From Posidonia oceanica (taxonomy: Eukaryota; Streptophyta; Magnoliopsida; Alismatales; Posidoniaceae), in assembly GCA_037176725.1 (NCBI GenBank), contig JAZBRS010000057.1, positions 88,309,501-88,373,500 of the forward strand: a DNA stretch of 64,000 nt, given 5' to 3'. Both the position numbers and the translations under genes were made by a program. Under the pieces are notes generated by a model. It made no database searches. It was not told the origin of the DNA and worked only from the letters and a program-made list of their open reading frames with translations. Below are positions 55,861 through 64,000 of the stretch, piece by piece (the stretch's first letter is position 1; each line of letters starts with the position of its first letter).

Positions 55861-57430
55861 CAGTGAGGAGCATTTGTCATCGTGCTAGCCTTCCAAACAG
55901 TGCAATTTTCTTGAACATGTACTTGATGGGGTCCATCTTGGCTATGTAGCAGACTCGGTGTGCCAAAAAGTAGTGTCTCAGTTTCTGTGAGGCCCATACC
56001 AAGGCTAGGCAGTGTCTCTCGATCTGGGAGTACTTCCTCTCGTACTCTACGAATGTTCTGCTCAGGTAATAAACCACTTTCTCTTTCCTCCCAATTTTAT
56101 CATGTTGTGCTAGGACGACTCCTACCGAGTTATCAGTGACGGCCAGGTAGAGTAACAGTGGCCTCTCGGGGATTGGAGCGGTCAATACAGGAGGATTGAG
56201 AAGATAGAGCTTCAAATCATCAAATGCCTTTTGACAGGTATGATCCCACTTGAATTCTGTACCGCATTTTAACAGCTCATAGAATGGTCTGCATTTCTCT
56301 GCATGTTGGGAGATGAATCTTCGAATGAATTGCAGCCTTCCTATGAGCCCTCTGAGCTCCTTAATGTTCTTTGGAGGCGGCATGGCTGTTATAGCTTTGG
56401 CCTTTGCAGGATCTACTTCTATGCCCCTTTTACTCACTATGAAGCCAAGTAATTTTCCAGCAGTAACCCCGAAGACACACTTCATGGGGTTCATCTTGAG
56501 GTTGTATTGGTTCGCCCTCCGGAGTACTCTTTCTAATGCTTCAAAGTGTCCCTCTCTTGTCTTTCATTTTACCAGCAGGTCATCCACATAACATTCCATG
56601 CAGTCGTGCATCATGTCGTGAAAGATTGCGATCATAGCCCTTTGGTAGGTGGCTCTAGCATTCTTCAGTCCAAAAGGTATGACTACATAGCAGTAAGTTC
56701 CCCATGGAGTGGTGAATGAGGTCTTCTCCTGATCTTCTTCTGCAAGTTTGATCTGGTTGTAACCGGAGAAGTCGTCCATAAATGAGAGCATTTCATGGCC
56801 TGTGGTATTGTCTATGAGGATGTATATGTGTGGGAGAGGGAAATCATCTTTCGGGCAAGCTTCATTGAGGTCTCGATAATCAATGCATACTCGCACTTTG
56901 CCATCTTTTTTCATTACTGGGACTATGTTGGCAATCCACTCTGGGTATACTACAACTCTGATGAACTTTGCCTTATACAATTTGTTTATCTCTTCTTTGA
57001 CTTTCAGGGCAAGGTCTGGTCGCAGATGTTGGAGCTTCTACTTCGCTGTCTTTGTGCTTGGCTTGAGAGGGAGCCTGTGCTCCACCAGTAGTGATTCAAG
57101 CCCGGGCATTTCTCCGTAGGAGAAGGCCAGTACCTTGGCATATTTCTTGAGTAGCTTCATCATTCTAACTCATTCATCTGAGTTGAGTGCAGAGCTTATT
57201 CGAACCGGTCTTGGATCTTCTTCGGTTCCCAGATTAACTTCCTCTGTTTCTTCAGTGGTAGCCCTAGTCTGCTCATCATATTTCTTCATCATTTCCTCAA
57301 AGATGGCTGGGTCTACCTATTCTTCTTCATCTGGGTCCTCTTCTGTATCCACCAGTTCATAAACTTCATAGTTCCCAGTATTTTTGCGAATGGTATTTGA
57401 CACTTTTTCAACTAGGAAGATAGCGTGCGA
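55861..57430 (-). pseudogene. Tat-3 reverse transcriptase and RNase H
   Basis: From the right: PGLESLLVEHRLPL (57100), GKVRVCIDYRDLNEACPKDD, FSGYNQIKLAEEDQEKTSFT, PFGLKNARATYQRAM, the catalytic YVDD at 56580-56591, the thumb PPKNIKELRGLIGRLQFIRR, then RNase H (LLLYLAVTDNSVGVVLAQHD, YSQIERHCLALVWA). One frame runs from 56980 to 55877 with a TGA at about 56566 (VK-stop-KTR). Upstream, TAG or TGA stops lie near 57030, 57170 and 57316. It ends at the solo LTR. Confidence 0.85.
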
Positions 57431-58036
57431 CGTGGCTAGCTCCTGTGGGAATGTCGTGGTATAATGACAAACTCTGATTGTCTGGGTGACTGGCTCCTTT
57501 CTGACCTAGCCTACACGCTTAACAAAGTGGTTAGATACTCTTTGTGAGGACATGGTGGCGGTTATGCCATCTAAGCCACGTCCTCGACTACTTTTCCCAT
57601 TATTAGCTAAACTAGAAAACAAATTACCAGAAAGTAAATTGTACGAAAATAAAATGCAGGAATTGAAAGTAGGAAAGAAATTATTTACAAGGTTAGGGGG
57701 ACTGCCCCTAGGTTCACCTCTTTAGTGGAGACGATTCGCCATCCGGCATCAGTCGATGGCCCTGGCCCCTTCTTGCTCAGAGGGGCAAGGCCGTAGGTTG
57801 CTGAAAAGATTGGTGAGGTCGCAGATGGAAGGAGAGTCAGCGTCTTCCGCTTTGGTGTCTTCGGAGGAGGCTTCGGAGGGATTGTTGGCTTAGATGTCCG
57901 GAGGCGGGGAGATCTTTGGCGAGTTGGGAAGGGAGACGTCAGGAACCTCTTCTGAACAGGGAGAAGAGGTCAGTGCTACTGCTTCAGGACCTTCTGGGAG
58001 GTCGGGAACTTCTTCTAGGGATGACTTGTCTTTGAA
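57431..58036 (-). other. Spacer with putative intron, Tat-3
   Basis: On the minus strand a stop codon (CTCCACTAAAGAGGTGAACC) precedes a possible donor (GAG|GTGAAC at 57717), then CTAGGGGCAG, TTGTAAATA, a T-rich run and TTTTCTAG at about 57612. This mirrors the blocks in Tat-1 and Tat-2. The rest, between the G-patch protein end and the block, has Pro/Ser/Glu-rich broken frames. Confidence 0.5.
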
Positions 58037-60286
58037 CTATAGCCCAACTGATATAAAGTGATTTGATAATGACCATGCGAGTGGCTTCTCGGGGTCTTTC
58101 ACTGGATACCCTGAATACCCCAATCCTGTACCATTACGCTCTTCTGGTGTTTCGAGCGCATCCTTCAACCCTTGTTCTTGGCGGCCCAATCCTTTTCCAG
58201 GAGTGTACCCTATCTTGAGGAGGATTTCCCACGATCTCTTCATGTGCTCTGGGAAATTATACTGATTCATATATATGCTCCGAGGGGAAAAGATCTGCTT
58301 TACACTGTCAATAGCTGGATTTTTGCTTTCAGGGATGAGTGGCCATGACAGTGTGGTGGTTGGGACTGCCACAAGGTGTGCCTTGACTTCCATTGGCTCA
58401 TCTCCCATGATCTTGATTATTTTCCCTTGGTAGGGAAACTTTAGGCATTGGTGGCGTGGGGAGGTGACGGCTTTAATCTCTTCAATCCATTGGTGCCCTA
58501 AGATGAGTCGATAGGAGATACATGCATCGACTACTATTAGTTCTGTATCTATTTCAACAGGGCCAACGACGATTTTGACATTGATTTTGCCTTGAGCCGT
58601 TTTCTTATTATTATCATACCCTAATACTGTTAAGGCTGCTAGGCTCAGCTGGGATTCTTTGAGCCCAATCAGATGAAGGGTATCTAATGAGCATACATTC
58701 AGGGTTGCCCCTGTATCCACCAATACACCAGAAAGTTTATAATTGTTCACTATTACAGTAACATTTAAAGGTAAAGTCCTCCTTTCGGGAGGAGCTAATT
58801 CTGAATCTGTGAAGAATAGAGTGGGCTTTATGAATATTGTGGCCACAACTGCCGCTAGGGTCTCTGCAGCCATGTTTTCCGGGACCCGAGCCTTCTTTAG
58901 TACCTCCATTAGGATGTCTCGATGCTTTTCGGAGGCCTTGATCAGCTCATAGATTGATTTCTTGGCTTGTGTCTTTCGGAGTTGCTCTAAGATATCAAAT
59001 TCGCCGTCTATTCTTCTGGGAACATCAAATTCCCATCGGGGAGGAGACAGGATTCTCTCTGCAGGAGGCGGAGGTGGCACGACTTGGTTCGAGATGCGCC
59101 TGGTTCTAGTGATGGGTGCCTGCTGTGCTGGAAGGAACCCCGCTCTAGTTGGAGCAGGTCGGAGCAATGATGTCGGCCTCCTGAGCAAAGATTGCCCCTG
59201 GTTTACGGATAGCAGAAATGAGCTAGGCGAGGCAGGTCCTGCACACTGTATCTGAGCATATCCCCAGGTGGCCTTACTACTTGAGAGATCCTGGAACCCC
59301 TGGAAACATGGAACTTTGTCATCCCAGTTGTCAATCCAACCGCCCACTGACCATACGCTGTTTGAATCTGGTGGTGGTCCTCCCATACCAAATTCAATGA
59401 GATAGGGCATCCAGACCATTGTTAAATCTGTCTCGTGATCAGCTTGGACTGCGACTACCTCCCCTTGGTATTTGAACTTGATGAGCTGGTGTGTTGGGGA
59501 AGCAACGACACAGATTTCTGCTAACCAGGATCTCCCTAAAATTAATGGCCCAGCCAAGTCCTGCTCCATTACAATGACACTGGTGATGCTGGTAAGAGGA
59601 CCTATAGTAATTTCTAGCTGGACAGTCCAGAGTGCCTCTTTCCAGCTGTTATCATAGCCTTTGCAGGTGAAGCTTTGCTTGGCAATCTGCTCTTCTCCGA
59701 TGTCTAGGTAGTCGAGAGTGTTTAAGGAACATGCACTCTGACTGGCCCCAGTGTCGACGAGAATGCCTGGAAGCAGGTAGCCATTGATATCTACAATAAT
59801 GATTAGAGGGCGCAGGTGCTCTTCTGGAGCTGGCAATTCTGAATCTCTGAATACTTTGTTCCTTCGCTCAAATCCTACGATGATTTCCCTGGCTAGCTCA
59901 AATGGGTCTGCCTCACCAGGGTTGTTAGATTCCTGCTGTTGCTCATCTCCAAGGAGGAAATTGAAATGTTTAAGAAGTGCGATGTCATTTGCAGCATCTT
60001 CTTCGTTTCGCATCTCCTCCCACACATCATCCATCTGGACTTTCCATTCTGTGGACCCTTGCTCGGAACATACTTCTGGAATATCTAGCTCATTGTCTTC
60101 TTCAACTGAGGGGACCTGTTCCTGGTTTGCTTCTAGGTGCTGAATGGTTACTAGCTCGGATTGGACTGTGATGCCATCAGCTTCTAGATGTGCCACTAGA
60201 TGGTGGGGCATAGGGTTCTGATGTATCTGTAGTTTATGCTGTTCTGCCTGGACTGCCTTCAGTCTATCCCTGAGAGCTGGCCACAT
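58037..60286 (-). CDS. Tat-3 tandem aspartic proteases and G-patch (749 codons open)
   Basis: An uninterrupted frame, part of a gag-pro polyprotein in phase with gag upstream; the real start lies in gag. Order: nucleocapsid end and acidic segment (1-150); protease 1 (about 158-285, DTGA 178-181 at 59744-59755, LILGRSWLAE at 248-257); Pro-rich linker; helical segment (DILEQLRKTQAKKSIYELIK, 431-450); protease 2 (about 503-630, DTGA 524-527 at 58706-58717, LILGHQWI at 594-601); G-patch (684-727, KIGYTPGKGLGRQEQG ending GLGYSGYP). The two proteases share GYDN, ASP/TSP-HQ-KF-YQG and other positions, so they arose by duplication. Retropepsins act as dimers; a fused pair could act as one unit. Confidence 0.85.
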   Translation of the reverse strand: MWPALRDRLKAVQAEQHKLQIHQNPMPHHLVAHLEADGITVQSELVTIQHLEANQEQVPSVEEDNELDIPEVCSEQGSTEWKVQMDDVWEEMRNEEDAANDIALLKHFNFLLGDEQQQESNNPGEADPFELAREIIVGFERRNKVFRDSELPAPEEHLRPLIIIVDINGYLLPGILVDTGASQSACSLNTLDYLDIGEEQIAKQSFTCKGYDNSWKEALWTVQLEITIGPLTSITSVIVMEQDLAGPLILGRSWLAEICVVASPTHQLIKFKYQGEVVAVQADHETDLTMVWMPYLIEFGMGGPPPDSNSVWSVGGWIDNWDDKVPCFQGFQDLSSSKATWGYAQIQCAGPASPSSFLLSVNQGQSLLRRPTSLLRPAPTRAGFLPAQQAPITRTRRISNQVVPPPPPAERILSPPRWEFDVPRRIDGEFDILEQLRKTQAKKSIYELIKASEKHRDILMEVLKKARVPENMAAETLAAVVATIFIKPTLFFTDSELAPPERRTLPLNVTVIVNNYKLSGVLVDTGATLNVCSLDTLHLIGLKESQLSLAALTVLGYDNNKKTAQGKINVKIVVGPVEIDTELIVVDACISYRLILGHQWIEEIKAVTSPRHQCLKFPYQGKIIKIMGDEPMEVKAHLVAVPTTTLSWPLIPESKNPAIDSVKQIFSPRSIYMNQYNFPEHMKRSWEILLKIGYTPGKGLGRQEQGLKDALETPEERNGTGLGYSGYPVKDPEKPLAWSLSNHFISVGL

Positions 60287-62167
60287 GATTTCCCCCTTAT
60301 CATTCAGATCATATATCTTGTCCTTCAGTACAAAACATTCTTCAAGGGTATGTCCATTCTTTTAATGGTATGAACAGTACTTAGACATGTTTGTATTGGG
60401 GGCATTTGGCTTCGGGATTGGAAGCTGTAAGTCCCCACTCTCGACCAGCATCCTGAACACGTATGGGAGTGCTTCAGGAAGCAGTGGGTAGCTCTGTCTT
60501 TTGGGCCCCTTGTAAGCTTGTGGTGGAGGAACATTGTTGTAATTCTTTTGCCCCTACGGTGGTCCCTTGTGCTGGTTGCCTATTTGCCCCTGTTGAAAGT
60601 TTGGCGGGTGTTGGGACTGTTTTGGCTAAAACTGTTGAGGTGGTTGCAGCTGAGGCTCTTGCTGCTAGAATTGAGGTTGTTGAAACTGTTGGCCTCTCCA
60701 CCCCTTTTGGTTCTGCTGGGTTGACAGTTGTGCCATGCTCCCTATAACACCTTCTACTGTATGCCCCGCAGTTTTCCTCTGACCTTTTCCTTCAAGCTCT
60801 AGAAATGGCAGGTCTTCCTTGTTGCGGATAACCTTCACAGCCCGTTCATATAATTGGGGGTAGGTATGAAAATCACCAACCAGTAGTCCGGCCCTGAGTG
60901 CCCCTGTGGTGTTCCTAGCTATGATTTCCACAGCTTGACTCTCAGGTATGTGACACTCTAATCGAGCGGCCATGTCCCTCCACCAGCTGGCAAAAGTAAC
61001 AAAATCTTCATTAGCCCTCATCCTTTCGGCAGTGAGATCGCTCGCAGTTCGCTTGTGTGGCACTCGGTGACTATACTGGTTTAAGAATTTCTCCTCCACT
61101 GTTTTAAAATCCCGGAGATCATGGGTGGTGAGGGTGACAAACCCTCTTAGTGCCTCTCCCTCAAGTGTTTTGAAAAAAAGATAAACAATGAGCCCCAGGT
61201 CGTAACGGTAGGGTAGAGTATCCATGTTGAAGGCAGCTAGATGATTCCTTGGATCCTCTATCCCATTGTACCTCCTCATCTTTGGCATTTTAAACCCTGG
61301 TGGAAGGGTAAAGTGAGGGAACTTGGAGGTATCGTAGCCCACTGGTGCTTTTGAAGTGACCCCTGCTTCTGCTAGTACTTCTGAGATCATTCTTTTGATA
61401 TCCAACCCTAGCATGGCCTGTTGCCCCTGGTTTGGGTGCCCGTAGGTTTGATGGAATTATGGTGATGGCGGGTTATAAGGTGGAGAGAAGGGTAGGGATT
61501 GGGGTGGAGTGTAGTAGGATTACGCATTTGGGAGTGGTTGTGGTGAGTGTGATGTTCCTGGGTATTGTGGGAAGTAGTTAGTTGTGGATGGCATGGTTTG
61601 ATGTATGGAAGGGTAGGTTGGCGTTGCGTGGTATTGTGTGAAGTTTACTGTGGGGTTTGGTGGTATATTATGGGTGTAAGTGGGTGTGGCTAATGGCCCA
61701 TGGTAGGAGTTTGGGAAAGAGGGTCCGTGAGCGGATGAGGTTTGCGGGCTCCTAAACGAGGGATGATGCCGTGCCAGGAATTGGTAGATCACATTAGTTG
61801 CTTCCTCAGATAGATGGAAAGCATTCGATGTAGGTGGCACTACTTGGGAGGTTACTCCGAGAAGTGTGTGCTCAAGCGAGGTACTCCATGGCTGAGAGCA
61901 GCTTATCTCCCTCTCCTCCTCGATGTCTTCTTCATAAGATAGGCTTTTACTGAAATTTGGTGTAGAGAATGTAGAAGTGGGCCCCCCAGTGAAATAGTCA
62001 AATGGGATGGAGGTATAAGGGAACTTGCAGCGGCCCATTGATTGTGAAAAATTGGGAGTCTCTGGCTCTTCTGCGTTTGAAATCGGGGTTCTGAACAAGA
62101 ACTCGTTCTGGCCCATGCTTGCCTGTGTAGCAGAAGTAGAGGCGGATGATAGACTAATGCGCTCCAT
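60287..62167 (-). pseudogene. gag: Tat-3 gag, broken
   Basis: MERISLSSASTSATQASMGQ at 62167 begins a Ser/Pro/Thr-rich N-terminal half. The gag core starts near 61414 (FPHFTLPPGFKMPKMRRYNG, YLFFKTLEGEALRGFVTLTT). A Gln/Pro-rich stretch and a degenerate zinc knuckle (KYCSYH-stop-KNGHTLEEC) end at about 60330. The whole is in the same frame as the protease part, with stops at 61520 (TAA), 60665, 60626 and 60554 (TAG), 60362 (TAA) and one near 61458. Most replace Gln in Gln-rich context. Confidence 0.8.
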
Positions 62168-63560
62168 TGTGAAACTGCCATTAAACTATTACAAGTACTT
62201 GGAAATGAAATTACAGACTCTATTAACACTACTTAATACAGACTCGATTTGAATGAAAATAAAGGGAAATAAACAACTATTCAGTAACTGTTCTGATGTT
62301 TCTGCGACTTGTCACTGATTCTGGCCAAATCCCTGCAAACAAGTCACGCCGGTGCGATTTCCCTGTAGTTGCCTATCCGACAGGCGACGAAACACGGCGC
62401 CGGTTGAACCAGCGGTGGAGCGAGGCGCCTCTTGGATAGGCGGCTAAGACCTTGTCCTTTTGGCAACCGAGATTTGCCCTGGACAGATCGCGCAACAAGC
62501 AGGAAATAAAACAACACAGGTTTCAAACAATGCGTAAATTTTTAATTGTTCAAGTGGTTAATTAGTCGCTTGATTAAACCTGCGTGCTCTCGATAAATGG
62601 GTTCCTAGGCTGGAGGTAAGGACAACTTTGTGTGATCTAGGTGTCACACAATGGGATTTTTGACACTTTGGTACCACTCCTTAACCTTCGTTAGGATCCA
62701 CCAAAAGGGCCTAGGCGGCGGGTTTGTCTCTCTAAAGAGGGGCCCGCAACCCAGGATTCTGTCCTTAGGATCGTTTCCTAGCAAACCACAAAGCAGTAAA
62801 TAAACATAAAATATCAGAGTATCAAGTATCTACCAAGAATTATTATTGACCCAGAGAGAAGGGAGGAGTCAATAATAAATTCTTAGGACACCTTGAGTTC
62901 TCAATCTAACTATCACAATCAAACAGAGTATGGGTGAGCGACATGCACTGGCTCGGTCCGCTCGGTTTGACTGTTTTAGTTAGAGAAAGATTCCCTCAAG
63001 GAACTTTAACTCTAATATCAGAAAAATAGTTTCCACCCTAGTGGTGGATGCAAACAAACCTAGAATCCGTAAAAAAAACTACAAGTACGGTGAACAGGAC
63101 TTTTTGCTTGATTTTTTATGCGACTGCAGACCTAAAAACGACACAAACTACGGAAAAACTACTGTTCTGCAGCGAGAACCGGAGCAGGAACGAGTCGCCT
63201 CTCGGACGGGTGCCTAGGACAGTCGCTACACATAGGTGCGACTAGAGAAGGCACCGCTAAGATAGGCGGCTGGGTTCTGGAATTTTCTGACCTCAGTAAA
63301 AACCAACCTAGTCGTCGAAGCTATAAGCACTAGAGTTAGTCATTGCCTCAAAGTGCTAACGAGACTCGGCACCTTAAGCGAAAAACGACTAGATGGTGAG
63401 ATTTTACTAACGTCAGAAATAAAAACCCAGTAAAGGGTTTGGGTGTCATGAAAACTTATACGCACGATCCCCCAAACTGAAAACTACACCTAGATCTATA
63501 ACAATAAAGAAAGGAAGGAAAAGATGCGCTCACGTAACACAGAGGGTTGGCAAAACACTG
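62168..63560 (-). other. Untranslated leader of Tat-3
   Basis: No gene is visible. Clusters of TCGCC/GGCG words are at 62340-62460 and 63190-63275, for example AGTCGCTACACATAGGTGCG, which forms AGTCGC-n-GCGACT. The sequence is unlike the leaders of Tat-1/2 and lacks their GCGTCCAACGTTGGACGC module. Confidence 0.6.
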
Positions 63561-63577
63561 TCCCACCGTGATCGCCA
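63561..63577 (-). promoter_or_regulatory. Primer-binding site of Tat-3
   Basis: Minus strand TGGCGATCACGGTGGGA, four bases from the LTR end, is identical to Tat-2. Confidence 0.85.
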
Positions 63578-63581
63578 GTTC

Positions 63582-64000
63582 TGTAGATGTGGAAAATGGG
63601 GGTGGATGAAGATGAAGTAGTCAGTGCTTCCACGACGTCGACGACTTGATGTGATCGCCACTCGTCGATGGGCTGACAAGACGCTTGGGGGAGATGTGGA
63701 GGATGTGGGTCGTCGGCTCACTGGATCAACGGCAGGGTACTGTCCAGCGGCGTCCTCGTGCTAGGGAGTAGATTCCTTTCCTTCAAAACAACAAGAATAG
63801 ATCTGGATAAGTCTGAGTGTAGTAAATAGATCAGATAAGCGAGAAATAACATAAACAAAAGCAACTAATACTAACTAGGGTGGTTTCCCGCATGCAAATG
63901 CAATGGGTCCTATCTAAGGAATGCAAAATGAAATGAAAATAGATTGGAAGAAATACTCCCTTCACCCTCATGCTATGAGATGTGGGATGAAGAAGTGGAG
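63582..64000 (-). repeat. 5' LTR of Tat-3, partial
   Basis: It matches 42321-42740 with few substitutions and continues beyond the window. Together with the 3' LTR it defines the limits of Tat-3. Confidence 0.9.

Larger units (their letters stand above)
42321..64000 (-). mobile_element. Tat-3: Tat-clade retrotransposon with antisense genes
   Basis: Read from the right: 5' LTR (from 63582, continuing beyond the window), primer-binding site, leader, gag, two proteases, G-patch, intron-like block, RT, RNase H, second RNase H, integrase, an 8-kb 3' region with two genes on the opposite strand, polypurine tract and 3' LTR (42321-44164). Internal length is about 19 kb, in the range of large Tat/Ogre elements. 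Stops and frameshifts are fewer than in Tat-1; the 749-codon protease/G-patch frame is uninterrupted. Confidence 0.88.

Overview
The window is nuclear DNA of a flowering plant with a large, repeat-rich genome; species and family cannot be told from it. Evidence: several kinds of plant LTR retrotransposon (Ty3/gypsy Tat clade with an extra RNase H, Ty1/copia SIRE/Maximus type), plant L1-type LINEs with a fused RNase H domain, and GT-AG introns. I found no convincing single-copy host gene, rRNA, tRNA or CRISPR. Almost every base can be placed in a transposable element, most of them broken by stops, frameshifts and later insertions.

Layout. 1-2433: part of a long LTR with the terminus GGTCGTTACA. 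2434-4164: tandem repeats that look like the 3' untranslated region of a Tat element, followed by its LTR (4165-6930), which is cut by the next element. 6931-18073: Tat-1 (+ strand) with 5' LTR, primer-binding site, leader, gag, two successive aspartic protease domains, G-patch, RT, RNase H, second RNase H and the start of integrase, cut inside the integrase core by Tat-2. 18074-about 24670: Tat-2, a relative that kept LTR, leader, gag and the integrase tail but lost protease to integrase. From 24680 a nested stack: a 5'-truncated LINE (A) is split by a 2.4 kb Tat solo LTR (5-bp target duplication), which is split by a gag-only copia element (29121-40683), which is split by a nearly full-length LINE (B, 30780-36899, 17-bp target duplication). 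41876-42320: a fragment of the same LTR family as 1-2433. 42321 to the right edge: Tat-3 on the minus strand, with its 3' LTR at 42321-44164 and the start of its 5' LTR from 63582.

Tat-3 is the most informative element. It encodes gag, two tandem aspartic proteases with intact DTGA motifs, a G-patch, RT, RNase H, a second RNase H and a DD35E integrase. Between pol and the 3' LTR lie about 8 kb carrying two genes on the opposite strand: one with a DUF7745-like domain and one with a plant mobile domain spread over at least eight exons with GT-AG introns. A copia solo LTR (54734-55855) interrupts the region between the two RNase H domains.

The strongest unexplained signal is in Tat-1 and Tat-2: 17 copies of a rigid 56-58 bp module (half-site, 10-11 nt, full palindrome, 10-11 nt, half-site; consensus palindrome GCGTCCAACGTTGGACGC) scattered through LTR U3, leader and 3' region. 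Other LTR families in the window carry different but architecturally similar short inverted-repeat words, which suggests a shared and poorly described feature of these elements. All domain and homology calls are from reading the sequence, without database searches.
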